Both the position numbers and the translations under genes were made by a program. Shown here piece by piece: positions 1-13,534 of a DNA stretch of 64,000 bases. How positions within the stretch are numbered: position 1 is the first letter of the stretch; each line of letters opens with the position of its first letter. The notes under the pieces were generated by a model, which saw only the letters and a list, made by a program, of their open reading frames with translations, was not told where the DNA came from and made no database searches. Location: the NCBI GenBank assembly GCA_022316685.1, contig JAKJHU010000030.1, forward strand, positions 11,098,360 to 11,162,359, in the 5' to 3' direction. This DNA is from Progne subis subis. Taxonomy: Eukaryota > Chordata > Aves > Passeriformes > Hirundinidae.

Positions 1-690
1 AAAAAACCATGAAGCTAAAGAAGAAAAAGCACACTGGGGAAACATCATATATATTTACCCTGTTGTTACTTTTCTCTCATGGACTGAAGGTGATTTACAA
101 CATAGATACACCAGTTTCAGAGAAAACTCTGTACCTGGCAGACTTTCTACATAAGTTATCCCTCTATTTTTAAGTTAATCCCAGTGGAGTTGAAGACCAA
201 ACTATATTCAAGTTATTCTGTACTCTAAGAAATAATCAGAGGGAGGACCAGAAGATCTACTGCAGGTTTTTTGTGTGCAACTCCATAATTTGCTGGTTCT
301 TGTGTTCCTAATGTCTTTATCATCAGGCCAGTGTGTTCTGGTCATCTTTGTTCACCTCCGAAGAAAATTTTGCTCCAAAATTCAAAAAGTATTTTTTCTT
401 AAACACAGCCAGGCACTGGATGTTGCTTGAGAGTACATCAGTCTTTAGAAATTAGATAGAGTATCCATCTTGATCAGGAAGCAGGCAATCTAAAAAGAGG
501 CCTTAAACATTTTGTGGTCAACCTCTTGCAAATACTTTGATTTGGTGAAGAGACCAGGGATGTCCCATACTGGACACAGCTGTTCCTTCCAACAGACCCA
601 GCTCAGGACACAGATGAGCTTATCAGCAAAGCTGGTCTTGCCTCTGCAGAAACATTCAAGAAAGAGCATAGCATGTCTAGACAGTGATGA
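1..690. other. Unique AT-rich DNA, no gene recognised
   Basis: No recognisable gene or repeat boundary was seen here. The right part, from about position 480, may already belong to the U3 side of the decayed LTR that follows, but I could not align it to the better copies at 30331 and 44916. Reading frames that cross into the LTR have no recognisable domain. Confidence 0.4.
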
Positions 691-1015
691 GTGAGGAAAA
701 GAAGTACGAAAAATAGCTCTGTGAACAACAAGATCAGAGAAGAAGGAGATTCTCCTGTAGCCCTCAGAGGACCCCACGTTGGAGCATATGAAGAAACATA
801 TCCTGAAGAAACTGCAGCCCACAGAGAGCCCACACAAGAACAGACCTCTGGCAGGAACTATGGCCCATGGAGGATCCATACTGGAGCAGAGGAAAAAGGA
901 GAGATAGAGAGAAAAATTAGGAATGCAACACCTATTCCTCAACCCTCTTCCTTATGCCTGCTTGGATGGTGTGGTCGTAAAGGAAAAAGCAGTGAAGGAG
1001 TAAACATGAGCCCAG

Positions 1016-1078
<63 letters not shown>

Positions 1079-1314
1079 AGAGGTGCTAGTCTGATTTGTC
1101 TTTGTTTCTTACTACACAGCTCTAATTTTATTGACAGAAAGTTAGTTTAATTTTCCTCAAGTTGGGTCTGCTTTGCCCACAACTGTAACAGGTAAGTTAT
1201 TTCTTTATCTTGACCCACAAGCTTTTTCATCTTCTTTTATACACTGACCTCTTTAAAAGGGTGAGTGAGAGAGCAAGTAGGAGTCCAGAAGCTAGCCAAG
1301 GTCATACCACCTCA
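690..1314 (+). mobile_element. Degenerate ERVL-type LTR (same superfamily as 30331 and 44916)
   Basis: This stretch shares the order of motifs seen in the LTRs at 30331-31417 and 44916-45842. There are repeated phrases of the type ggagca...ctgcagccca, then a segment with tctgatttg...ctaattttat, then a conserved block reading gttgggtctgctttgccca. The tail, gtccagaagctagccaaggt, resembles the LTR 3' end. It is clearly older or from a different subfamily than those copies, because many positions differ and the canonical AATAAA signal is not intact. A 56-bp poly(A) run (1018-1073) lies inside it. The left boundary is uncertain and no target-site duplication was found. Reading frames of 130-150 codons on either strand here are LTR sequence, not genes. 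Confidence 0.6.
1018..1073. repeat. Poly(A) homopolymer, 56 bp
   Basis: An uninterrupted run of A lies inside the decayed LTR. It is the longest homopolymer in the window. Its position, after an A-rich segment of the LTR, suggests expansion of a pre-existing A-run rather than a retroposon tail. Length may also be affected by sequencing or assembly error. Confidence 0.95.
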
Positions 1315-4300
1315 CTGTTAAGGCCAGTTCTTGTCAAAGATACTGAAAAATATTGCTGCCAAACAACTTGAAAGAAAATTTTGGGAAGCAGTGTTGATTA
1401 TTAAATCATCTTTGAAGAGTTTTTCTAAAGTTTTTAATTTCTCTTTTTTTCTTTTGTTTTAGCTATAGAGAACTTTAAAAGGGGGTGGGGATTTAAAAAA
1501 AAAAACCTCTATATTTTTTCATGTAACCCCCCCCCCCCTATTTTTAGGCCACTCCAGTTGTTGCAATTTAATTAATATTGTTAATGCTTCCATTGTGTTT
1601 TTTGCAGCCTTGTAAGAAGTATTTATTTTCCATGTAGTATACAAAAACTCAGGTTCAGGGAGTCAGTCTGGGCATCTCATGATAATTAGAAAACCCATGT
1701 CACGATTAGTCTTTGCAGTAGATCTTTTGACTTTTAAACCTCATATTGACCGCCAGCTGCTGTCCTTGCTGACAGAGGCACTAGACATCTACTGCAGGAA
1801 TTTGTGTATCTGTCAAAAGAATAAACACAAGAAAAATATTTTATAGCTGCTGCACAGAATTGGAGGACTATGAAGCAACGTTCTAAAGTATGGTGGAGGA
1901 TGAAGGGACAACAGTTGGCTTCCCTTGCAATTTTCCTCTTTGCCCTTATAGTTAAGGTATTAGAAAGCATCAGCATAATCTTTCTTCCTTGATATGAGTT
2001 AAAGAGAAATCTTTATATCAGTTGTGAGACCTTGAATTAGCCAGTTTTTTGTCACAGAAATAGCTGAAGACCTTTAAATACCTAATGGTATTAATTATGA
2101 GGGTATAGACTCTATAACATTTAATTTGGGGTATATATTAATATATAGGTGTTGTCAACAAGTGTTTCCCAGGAATCCTTGCAAAACCAGTCATCCTCTC
2201 TCACAGTCTAGGACTTTTCTGTAATTTCCAAAACTTAAACAAACCACACTCAGCTTCCTCTGGGCCTTTAGATAAAGGATATGTGTTTATGTGTTTAGAT
2301 ACGTGGTTTTGTGTCCTTTTGGAAGTCTGACAGTCCTGCTGATAGTATGTTTCCATCTGCCCTTGTGCTGCAAGCTTGCAATCTTCCTCACTCCCAGCCT
2401 GCCTCATACCAAATACCAGGCACAGCCTTATTCCAGCTCTCCTTGCCCAGTTACTGGAGATGCAGAAATCTCCCTTTTCTTCTGGGGGAGTTTCCTCACT
2501 GTTGGGTGTTTTCACTTCAGTAGCGTCCAAGGCAAACTGGCAGCCTTCATCTCTGCTGCCCACAAACATCTTTCTACCTGAATGTAATATTCTTCAAACT
2601 GAACAGACAAAGAAGTAGTACCATCCATCAGTCATAACATCACACCTTATTTGTTTAAAAATCCCAAACAGACACATCTTTCAAGACACTATTTCTTTGT
2701 ACACTCTCACATAGAGGTCTTCAGTGCTGAGTACAAAGGCGTGAGTTGTTAGCCCAACATGTCTAACTACAGAACTTGTTCCACAGTTTGCAGTTCGGGT
2801 TCCCTTTTCTAAGTGCAGCTGCCTAGTGGCACTCTAATTCACATTGCTTGTTACAGTGACTTCCATTTTGTAATGCCAGGAGTCCTGTATTCTTCTCCCC
2901 ATTTACTTTCTTCAACTCTTGACTTTACAGTACTTTTCCTCTTACTTTGTGTGTCATGTTTCTCTACATCCTTGCAGAGAGTGTGTACCAGGGTAAGGGT
3001 GTGCGTAGTGTTGTTACACAAGAGTGTATGGACTCTTGGGAAAACAGCTACTATGCATGGCAGAGTAAAATTATAGCCTGGTTTTTGTGACCATGGAGGA
3101 TTCTGAAAAAATGTGCTTTTCAGAATTAAGTCTAATTCTTATCTGTCTGTATCTGCAGTTATCTTATAGAGCGTTATCCATTAATGCCAGTGAAACAGTT
3201 ATCAGCAACTTATGATGATGAAACTCATCAGAGTTTTGGATGATTAGAGGTAGGGTTTCAAAATCCTTGGTTGCTTTATTTTCTTCAATCAGATTTTTTT
3301 TTTTTTTTAAATTTATTTCCTGTTTCAGAAGACTGGAAATTGTATATACAATTAGGTAATTCAAGAAAACTCAGTTCACTGTTGTTTTATCTCAACTACC
3401 AGAGGAAAAAAATAATGCCATCCCTTGTTACTTTTAATACATATTTTCAAAAGGAGTGAAATCCATCACAATACTATTATAATGAAATGAAGGAATGAAC
3501 TTATCATCATAGAGAAGGATTTGAATGTGTTAGACAATACACATATGTGCACACAAAAGATTATTCTGTCATTTAAATATTATAATTTTACAATATTATT
3601 TTTTCAATGAAGAATACAGCAGATGGACAGATTCAGTATGAGACAATGTTGGTGAACATGCTAGAAAAACATCTTTTCAGCAGCTGTATTGCCAGTAAGG
3701 ATTTTTAGGTAAACATGACTGAAAAATAAAGTCTTAAGAATACTTTTAAATAGGGCCATTAGATTTATTTCAGTTCATCTGATATAAATCTGATAGACCT
3801 CACATAAATGCCTTACATAAGTGCCTGAACAAAGCATTTACTAATCCTGTAAGGAAATGAGAGATGAATTATTAAATTCAAAGGTATTCTTCCTACCAAG
3901 AGGAAACATACTCTGGTAGAAAAAGTCCCATGTATGTCCTAGAGGTGGTCAAGCGAAGATGTTGTTCCTCTGTGTCATTTGCTAGCATTTAAGTGGATTA
4001 TGGATTGATGCTCTGCCTGTGGGGGGAAGAAAAAAAAAAAATGTTAATGGAGACAACAAACAAATATTAAATCTGCTGACATGGTTGCTGAATAGCATGT
4101 TCAGGATAATGGAGGGTTCTTTCTTGACATTTCAGTCAGTTATTGTGTAGAAATTCAATTTCTTTTTTTCTTTTTTTTTTTTTTTACTAATTATTTAAAG
4201 AACATATATCCAGGTGTTTAGTACAGTAAATATTGGTAAGCAGGATGGTGATTTGATTTATTATATTTTAATTGTAAATAATTGATTAAGGAGTCATCTA

Positions 4301-4600
4301 AAAGGATGATACTTACTACAGCATATTTAGGATTTCCATGAAAAAACAATAATTTATCTTTGTTTTTTTCCTTTATCTTGTTCTAAAATTGTCCCTTTGA
4401 CTATCTTCTCAAATATTTCCTAAACCAATATGTTTGTACTGACCTTAAGTGGTATTTGAATAAATTGCTACATTCTTATGCCTTCCACTTGGAAGTTAGT
4501 GACATGTTTTCATCTGTACAATTCAAGCTGTTCTCTTTTCCTTTTCCTTACTTAATAGGATATCAATAGTATGGCTGAAGCTGGAAATTTTTTATACTGT
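1315..4600. other. Unique AT-rich intergenic DNA
   Basis: No exon, RNA gene or transposable element was recognised. The region has a C-run near 1527-1537 and a short T-rich run near 4162-4185. Open frames around 2291-2618 (up to 96 codons) and 2813-3076 start at arbitrary ATGs, overlap in several frames and contain no recognisable domain, so I treat them as chance frames. Confidence 0.6.
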
Positions 4601-4604
4601 ATTA

Positions 4605-4740
4605 TATATATTAGCTCAGTTGCTTAGAGTCTGGTATCCTTAACACCAGGGTTGAAGGTCCAATCCCCATATGGACCTTTCACTTAAGAGCTGAATTTGA
4701 TCATCACTGTGGGTCCCTTACAACTCAAAATATTCTGTAA
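4605..4740 (+). mobile_element. tRNA-derived SINE of the TguSINE1 type
   Basis: The left part reads like a decayed isoleucine-type tRNA. An A-box-like segment, ttagctcagttgcttagagt, starts at 4611. A B-box-like segment, gggttgaaggtccaatcccc, follows at about 4650. The tRNA-like part is followed by a short linker and then a tail, gggtcccttacaactc...tattctgtaa, resembling the 3' end of CR1 LINEs. This layout (tRNA head, CR1-like tail) is known for TguSINE1, described from zebra finch and other passerines. The tail is presumably how the element used CR1 reverse transcriptase. It is not a functional tRNA gene, because the acceptor stem does not close and both promoter boxes carry changes. It is the best single taxonomic clue in the window. 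Confidence 0.82.
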
Positions 4741-7597
4741 AATATGCTACAGACAAAATAATTTTATTACATCAAGGCACTGTTTGACATGCTTGGTTAA
4801 AGTCACAGAAAACTGTAAATTATTAGTGATATGGTTAAAATATATTTTGTCATTCATGTACTGGATATCTGGGTGTTTTCTTAAGCTTCCCTCCGAATAC
4901 TTCACATGTACATTTTTTAATACTCAAGGTCTTCCTCATGGTTCAAATTGATGCACAAATTGTATCGTTTTTTTAGCCTATTTAAGTATCTTTTGGTTGA
5001 AAGAGGCAGAGCTTTCTATATGCCTGCTTGATACACAATATAGTCAGTTTTATTGGCCGCACTCTTATTTGCTTCATTGCAAGTAGATGCTTCATTATGT
5101 TTCCTGCCAGTTACCAAGATCAGTACTTCCTTCCATGACCTCATGAAAACATTTTCTAATTTCAAAACTGTTGATGAAAGACCTTCCCATGATGGTCTTT
5201 CACATCAGTTGGTCCCAGTCAAAATACTCCCACTATTTTTAGGAGGAGATGACAGATTTCAACCTACTGTACAGCAGATGATTTGTTTAGCTATTTGTTT
5301 GCAATGAAAAATCACCATCTGTTGTGAAATAGGCATTATATTACAGGCTAAAAACTAATTATGGGATAGTAAACCTTTACTTTCTCGTTGTTATAATGTC
5401 TTGGAAACCTTTGGCAAAGTAATTTGGACAATAGATACAACAATTCTGTCAAGATGAACTTTCAAGCAATAAATACCATAAGGTTACCCACATTCCAAAA
5501 ATCACTCCTAAAATTAAAACAATATGTATGCTTACACATCCATATTCTAAGGCAAGAGCTGAAAACTTTTATGTATGTGTGTGTAACATAAGGATTAGAG
5601 AATATACAAATAATTCCAGAGAAAAGCACAGTACTGAGAATCTGTTTTGAGAAAATTTCATTTCTTCCTTTATTTTGATTAGTCCAGAGACCAAGGCAAG
5701 AAATACACTGTTTTCAGGAGTTTCATCCACTCTGTCATGAAAATTGGGACAGGGAAAAAGACCACCTGTGTTTCTGCTGACTTATACTTTCCCTGGATAA
5801 TAAATGTCAATGTAAAACATCCAGGATCCATATTAAAAGCCTTCCAACTTTTGCTTCACACATTCAGAAGTTTACTACCTTTCCTGAGGCAAACAATAAT
5901 TTGACCAAGAAAAGATTTAGTGTTAGATCAAAGCTGGAGCACTCTTTGACACTGATGTCTCTTTTCAAAGATCTGCATCTGACCTATGTCCATAGATCAA
6001 GCTATCACATGAAAATTATTTTCCTGATAAAAAAATAAAGGGATGACTAGTGAATGAGACAAACATTCAGAGGAAATGGGGTCTGGATAATGAGAACCAC
6101 TCATAAAAAACTACACATTTTAGAAGAAATTGAGAACTTTATTTCTGTATTTCAGACTTCATAAATAATTTTATTCATCCATATAGCATCATTTAAGGGG
6201 TTTTTTTGGGACTCTTTAGCTAGACAGGACAATCAGCAGATTTCTTTAATCTATTTAGATTGTGGCCTAAATTTGGGAATGTATAGACTCTAGTGTCTGA
6301 GGCCAGAGAGGTGAAATTATTAAACAAGTTCAACAGACAGATGTACCAATAGGAAAATATCTAATTGTCTCCGGTATCACTAATTGTGTCATCCCAGGAA
6401 ATGCTTGTGTCAGCCTCTGACAGCAACTTTCAAACTTTACTGTGCTCTGGAGCTTTTGGGTTTTAAGGAAAGTCTATCTAAGCCTCAAGATTGAAAATGA
6501 GCAAATTATTTCCCAAACTACTTAATTTTCATTGATTGATTGTTGGAGCAAATCACATAAGCATATTCTAGAATGGTACATTCACACATGTTGCATTTTA
6601 CATACATTCTGAACTAGCTGGTGTATGATTTTTCCATTAAAATGGCAGTGGATTTAAAAATCAGCTTTTCTTTCCATAATTCTAGAGAAAAATCCTTCAA
6701 AAGCTAAAAAAAACCATTATGCCAAATCCCAAAGTAAGATATGTCAAATCAGTGAAACGATACTGTAACTTTATGTGGTAGAAATGCTGAGCAGCAGAAT
6801 CAGTAAAATGTGAAGATTTTTATAACTTTTTGAAAATGTATGGAATTCATGTGTCAGACTGTACCTGGCCTTCCATCAAGGTGCAGTTCAGGTTTTAATG
6901 TTCCTTTTCATTTCGGTAGGATGTGCCCTGAAGTACAAAATTCTGAAACAAAACTGTACTCTCCTTATCATTGTAAGAATCCGTATGCATCTCTGAACAG
7001 CATGTTTGTCAGGCAGCCTTATGCATTCAGAATTGGAAATAGAATTGATGCTCTTCAGCCTCAGGAGTGCAGACTTCTTCTACCTGCTAAGCCAAAACAG
7101 TAACTTAGAAAGTAAAAAATACTTTTCAGTGACTCAAACATGTAGCATTATTCAGAACCAAATTGCAGTCTAGTGCAAAGAATAGACAGAGAAGAGAGAA
7201 TATCTAACTCAAGGTAATTGCATTAAAATACCAGCTCTCTCTGGTCCTGATCCAAAACTTCCTGGAATACAGTAAATGCTGCTCATACCCTTTTTGCTGT
7301 CATGGTCCTCAGATTGTGATATTGTGCACTCAGAAGGCATATTTTAGCAGCACTCATATGAGCAGCTTTCATGGAAAACAAGGACATAAGAGAAAGTGTT
7401 TGTGACAAAAGCTAAATTGAGTTGTTCTCAAAATAGGGACAAAAAAGGCTGTGTGTAGTCTTCCGGGACTTTTCGTCTTCTACTAGTCACAGGAATTGCC
7501 TTGCAGACAGACACAACAGGATCCCAAATGGACACATTCACTTTTTCAGGGAATAGCAGTCCAGTATTCTGTTTTACTTCTGGGATAAACTGGAGGA

Positions 7598-7601
<4 letters not shown>

Positions 7602-7632
<31 letters not shown>
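7602..7632. repeat. Poly(T) homopolymer, 31 bp
   Basis: An uninterrupted T run followed by ordinary sequence and, about 45 bases later, by a G/T-rich tract. No retroposon body was recognised on either side. Confidence 0.95.
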
Positions 7633-7636
<4 letters not shown>

Positions 7637-9579
7637 GCCGTTGTTGGCCTTCAATCCTTATTCATGCATGGGTTTTTGTTTTGTTTTGGTTTTTTTTTTC
7701 CCCCTCTGGAAAATTATTCTCCAAAATCTGTAGAGATCATGAACTTCAAAGCAGCTGGGAGATTCAGCTGATGCAGGGCACAGCCATCTGCTTAGACAGA
7801 CTGTACCATGATGCATAGATGGATTCAGGATATCTGGATTTCATCCTTAGCTTTCTAAAGATCTGGCAACATATTGCTATGTGCCCCAGTTTCCACAACT
7901 ATCAAATGAAAATAGTAAGTGTTTACTGTATAGATGCCTAATGTAAATGAATTAAGGTGTGAAAGCCATGATATTGCCAGGCATCTGAAGTTTTGTACTG
8001 TGACGTGAACATAGAACTACTTTTTCATAAACTGTAATGTCCAATGCTAGGTCAAGATGGTGTTGACAAAATTGTTTCTGTGTTCTTGGACATGAAAGTA
8101 CAATTAAGAACAGAAGCAATAAAAATGCACTGAAGTGGGAAAAAAAAAGCTCTGTATTAAAAATCAGGCCAAACATTTTTACTTGTATCCAAAGCATGTT
8201 TTAAAAATTAATATTAAATTGAAAGCTGACACGATTTGACTGAAAAATCACACTAATCACTAGCAATCTGGAAAAAAAATTGGGGAATAAATTATTTTGT
8301 CAGCCAGGTGGCCTTTAGTGTGTTTTCCTGAGGCCAAGGATGCATATGGATGTGAATCCATTTTGTCTGTAGCCCAGCCTGCTGAAGCAGAACTGCAGTC
8401 CAAGTAGGAACAAGGTCATCAAAGGTTATTTGTCACTCTTTCCTAATGAGCTGTTCAGTCTCTTTGGCATTCATAAGTGTTGTAAGTACTGATTCAGGTC
8501 TCTCAGATCACAGTTTGATATAAATTATAATCTCACCTGTGCTGAAATTCCTTGGCCATCTGAACGCCTTTCTTGTGGTCATTCCCACTTCCTTGGAATG
8601 ATCACAACTGGCATAGGTTTATGCATCGCTTCACCAACTACATCTTCTCAGGGGAGAAATATTGGTACTCTACAACTCATCATACATAGCAGCTATTGCC
8701 AACTTTGCTTTCAAGCTGAAATCCATCCTCTAAATGAGGAAGATCTATAATGAAAGTATCTTTTAAAATCTCAGTGTTTGTTCTAAAGCAATCAAGCAAG
8801 TTAATGACATAAAGATCAAAATTATACTTTTGTATACACAGATGAGCATATTACTGATAACTGGCATGTTTTGTTATGTGTAACGGTACTTCAGATTGGA
8901 AAGCAGCCAGCTAAATTTAAGAAATGCAAAAATTTAAGATGCCCAAACAACTTTAGTTCTCCTCCTAGTATATTTTAATTTTATGAAATATTTAGCTACA
9001 TAATTGTGTACTTGGTTGCTTGGGTTTTTTAGTTTGTTGTTTTGTGGGTTTTTTTCCCACTGGCCCTTTATCTCTCCTCAGAAAAATCTGAACATTCCTT
9101 TTTTATCTTCTTCAGTCTATGTGTGACATGAGGCATTATTTTATTTTACTGTCCTCTCAATATATGAAGGCATTTTGAGATTAAACTAAAAGTGATAACT
9201 TTTCTATCACCAAGGTACTGTATGGTAAAGTTACCCTGGTTTTTTTCAAAGTAATTCAAATTCTATGTAACTCTTTGTTTAATCGATTCTCTATCAACTT
9301 ATATACATAATGTTCAGTACTTCTGCAAATAATAGCCTGAGTGTTTAAAGTTGAAATAACTAGCAATGAAGAGCTAGATTCACAAAAATATTAAGCTGCA
9401 CTCACATCTATCACTTAAAGCAACCAGCACAAATCACTGTTCAGTTATGTTGTGCTCACATCAAAGAATGTATGAGTCAAAATGTTGAAAGAGCTGTAAC
9501 CTTATATACCTCATTGGGCAAGTGGTGTAAACTGAGCAAAACATGCCATGTTGTACTAATGAACATTGAACAACCAGGA

Positions 9580-9605
9580 TTTTTTTTTTTTTTTTTTTTT
9601 TTTTT
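9580..9605. repeat. Poly(T) homopolymer, 26 bp
   Basis: An uninterrupted T run in unique sequence. On the minus strand it would be a poly(A) run, but no polyadenylation signal or gene-like body was recognised beside it. Confidence 0.95.
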
Positions 9606-12600
9606 AAGAAATAACCTCCTTCCGTATATGCAATTTTCTCCACGATGAAAGTATATTTTCCATTCCATTTAAAGTTTGCAGTCAGTGCCCAGTCTGAGGC
9701 AGACTGAACCTGTCAGGGAGAATTATTCTAAAACTAAGGAAGTAGATTTAGTGTCATTTACTTAGGATCAAAGTAATACGAAGCCTAAGAACATTTGTGA
9801 ATTCTCAGAAAGCAGTAGGAACAGGAGAAGGGGTGAGCAGGATGAGATGTGATCACAGAAAAATCAGTCTATGTGTAGCTTTTTATTTACTATTCATGAA
9901 TATTTAATGTTATCTGATTAAGCAATGGATTAACTTTTGAAATATTTCTTGGTCATTCTTCCATTATTACTTCTACAATTACACAAATTAACATGCATAT
10001 TAACCTACTTGCCACAGCAACCATGAACCAAACACCAGTGACATTCTGAAAAAAATTTATTGACCATTTATTGGAGAAAATGCACAGATGTAAATGACAG
10101 CAAATACTATTTATATGCAGCACATTTTGTTGAAGATATAAATTTTATGGAACTATAATTTTATTAGAGTCTGTTTTTATGAAAGTTAAAATTGGCAACA
10201 AGAATATCTTAGAGGACATGGGGATTTTGGTTCTCCAGTATAATCCTTTATATTTGATCAGTGAGTAACTTAAAATTGTTCCTAATGCATGCAACATGAA
10301 GCCATGCTAGGCTGGTTTAGTTAGATCAGCCAAGCCCCGAAGTGTCTCTCTCTTGGAGTAAATAATGTAACTAAAGCTGCCAGCTAGTTGCATGAAGATG
10401 AGTACCTCAAAGCCCTGAATCAGGCCCCTAATCAACCTCCAGGGGCAGAGTTGGCTGCCTAAAGCAGTTCCATGGAAGCCATACTGCTGAACAGAACATT
10501 CTCAAGCAGAGCTTTAAGAGTGACTTTCCAAAGTGAATTAGGCTGTAAGGAAGACAACCCCTTCCATTTTCAATTCACAGCTACAAAAACTCACTAAGCC
10601 ATATACATGCATCCTGTAAAATATGCCAACAGCTCGTGAAAGTCTTCCTTTTATATTCAGAAGCTTTTAATTTGTATATGGGCTGAAATCTTTCTTCTCT
10701 TCTTTAAGAGTTTAGCCTGTAACTCACCATCCTTTGATACATACTCTGGTGGGTGACTGTAGAGTATTTCTTGGTATAATTTGATTAATTCTGTCCTCTC
10801 TCTTCAGTCAATCCAATTGCACATTTAGTTGAAGCATGCTAAAGAGGGAGGGGAGTGCCCAGGAGCAGAGGCACCTACTATCAGTTCATATCATGTTTTA
10901 ATAAACCAACCACTGTGCTCACAGCACATTTTCCAAAGCAGATCCCACAATGAAACATTGAAAAAAAAAAAAAAAAAAAAAATCTCTCTATATAAATCGA
11001 GTTTGTAAATCTATAGGTCTGAAATACAAACAACATACCTAAAGGGCAACGTGGTCTGATTGTGGGCAATTCTTGGAACATCCACAAGGAGACATTTAAG
11101 TACCTAGATAAATATCAGGAAGCTTTTATTCCTAAAAAATGGAAGGAGCTGCAAGGTGAGGCAGTGAGATACTGAACTGGATCTTGGACTTTGATGCTAC
11201 TTTAAGTGCCAAAGTATTTTTGTGGGGCCAACTCAGAGCATTCAGCTATGCTGAGTTTACACTTGTCACAGCTGAGAGCAAAAGGTAGCTTCCAAACCAG
11301 CTTTATACCTCTCTTATTCCTGGCAGCAGTAGTGTGCCAAACCACCCACTGACACAAATAAATCAAAAAATCAAAAGCTAGCAGGTGGAATTATGGGTAA
11401 ATGACATGCAAATAAGGTTAATCAGAACCGGCTTTTCTTCTTTCCTCCAGAAAGAAAACAGAATATTCTTTCCTCAAGGCTTTCTGGCTAAGAATCATAC
11501 AAAAGATAGTCAAGTGTCTGTAATTGTTTGCTATTATCTGAGCTAGACTGTGCAAAACTTGCTTCTGTGGATAAATACTTATTCAGAGTCATTGAGTTGT
11601 TAGGTTGTTATGTGCTTGGGATTGTTTTTGGTTTTTGGGGTTTTGTTGTTTTATTTTTTTTTTTTTCCTACTGAAACTGATAGCTTGCTTTCCTTAATAA
11701 GGTTTTATTATTATGAATAAAGACTGTGCAATCAAGCCAAATCCATATTTCAGCTACACAAAAATACAGGCTCATAATTTTCTCTTGTTCCCCTTTTATG
11801 CTGGGGATGATCTCATTCCAGCCTCCAAATATAATCTTAGAGTTCATGGAAGAAACCAGTCTCAAAACGGCCAAGTACAATATAAATGTGTGAAAGCATT
11901 TTCACCTAAAAGCCATTCCTGCAGGTCCATATCTCATGCAATCTGCATCTTCCAGTTAAAAAATTAACCCAGAAGCAACACCTAAGTATCCCAGAACAGT
12001 TTATTCTGGATTCTAGATACCTTTGTTGGGAAGCTTGTAATATAGAAAATATTTCTTCAGGTGCCCAAATTTTTAATGCATTTGACTCTCTACTAATGAA
12101 AGGATGCATGATGGATACAGTATCATGGGGTATATATTTATATCAAAAGAGGTCTCAAATAGCGCTGAATAAATAAGATATTCTTAAGAAAATAAATCAG
12201 CTATGGCAATTTGTGGACTAGAAACCCTGAGTTCTGACAGAGAAACAGTATCAGGATATGCTTTCTTCTGCTTTGAGTAAAGAAATCTAGCCTTGCCTAT
12301 AGATGATCATGTCTACTCCAATAGCATTATCAAATACTGGAGTTATGCAGCAGGCAAATCAAAAATTTTTTTGCCTTTACTTACCCAAGGGATCATATTG
12401 CATCCTCTGAAAAATAAAGCATTTTGTGGAGAGATATCTCAGCTTCCTAGATGAAAAAGGATTTAATTTCTCTAGTTAACTAGCTTTAATTAGCTATCAA
12501 GTAAATAGCTCCAATAATTTCTATAGTCATCTGCTTATATTTGCTGTTCATTTTATTCAAGTATAAACTATTCCTCTCCATCATACAGAAACATTTCACC

Positions 12601-12867
12601 ACTGCACTCTGTGTTTCTGGACATTATGATTATAAAGGACTGAAGGAATGAATTTCTTACAAAAAATCAAGATTACTAATTTTTTTTTTTTTTTTTTTAA
12701 TCTTCCTCGTAGTAAGTATTTTTTTTTCCTCTACCCTCCCTTTCTGTAGCATCACTGATAGAAGATGGCTGGAACCATAGCAGCTATAAGAATCAGCTGG
12801 GATTTGCAGCTTTTTGTTGGTGTTTTGTTTTTGGGGGTTTTTGTTTGGTTCGTTGGTTCATTAGTTT

Positions 12868-13337
12868 TGTTAGGAATATTAATCCACAAACACCAGAGGT
12901 TTATGTCCAAAAAGGAGACAGAGGAGTCCTTTTACTGTATTTGAATAAAGGGAGAGACCATGGGGCATTTCCCCTGGGGTCTCTCAGATTTTTGGAGGAT
13001 GCAGCCTCCTTTTTATCCTAATTTCCCAGCCGCATTTCCCTCTCTCTTTCCCCATTGGCTGAGGTACTTGAGCGGTACAGACATCCCGAAATGCCTAAGA
13101 CCTCAGGTTCCCCTTTTAATATATAATCCCCCTAATTTTTAATTCTTATGGGATTCATGGGTTCTCCCCATTTTTACTTTCATCTTTCAATGTCCAATTT
13201 CATCTTCTTCTTTCATATCTTCTTTTTCATTCATCAATCAGTAGAATCCTTCCCGTTGTTTCTCTTATCTCTCAGTGCTAGTTTTACTACCAGCAGACCT
13301 CGGGCTTGTTTGTAAAGACAAATCTTGTCATTCCTCT
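12868..13337 (-). mobile_element. ERV solo LTR, leftward, probably ERVK-like
   Basis: This matches a familiar avian LTR type by its internal phrases, starting at tgttaggaatattaatcc and running through a segment rich in ccattggctgag and aggttcccc to cctctca. Read on the minus strand there is a TATA-like box near 13011-13020. The polyadenylation signal expected near 12935 seems mutated (the plus strand reads ttttactg instead of a TTTATT-containing word). I could not fix a target-site duplication, so both ends are approximate. It lies less than 200 bp from another LTR of a different family with the same orientation. Confidence 0.6.
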
Positions 13338-13345
13338 CAGTTTGG

Positions 13346-13442
13346 TGGAGGTTTTTTTTGGTTGGTTTTTGGTTGTTGTTGTTTTTGTTATTGTTTGGGG
13401 GTTTTTTGTTGGTTTTGGTTTTGGTTTTGGTTTTGTTTTGTT
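13346..13442. repeat. G/T-rich low-complexity tract
   Basis: The plus strand is almost entirely G and T, including a short array of a ggtttt unit (about 13414-13440). It sits between two LTRs. The translated frames here are repetitive and not coding. Confidence 0.9.
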
Positions 13443-13534
13443 TAATGTGTCTGCCTGTGTGTGTATTATTAACTGAATCACCTTTCAGACAGTTGAGTTA
13501 CCAGAGAGTTAACTCAGTTATCAAGACACTTACA

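Larger units (their letters stand above)
4741..12867. other. Unique AT-rich DNA, about 8 kb, no gene recognised
   Basis: No transposable element with a clear boundary and no convincing exon was seen. Homopolymers occur at 7602-7632 (T31), 9580-9605 (T26), 10961-10982 (A22) and 12680-12698 (T19), with G/T-rich low-complexity stretches near 9020-9056, 11618-11665 and 12815-12860. An 87-codon open frame at 6840-7103 (plus strand) has no recognisable domain and no clear splice context. Much of the sequence could be old, unrecognisable repeat. Confidence 0.55.

Noticed and set aside
490..1089. Overlapping open frames of up to 150 codons on both strands
   Set aside because: Most of the interval aligns in motif order with ERVL-type LTRs, and the plus-strand frame ends in translated poly(A).
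4611..4685. Functional tRNA gene
   Set aside because: A and B box-like segments are present, but the stems do not pair properly, and the tRNA-like part continues into a CR1-like tail, which identifies a SINE.
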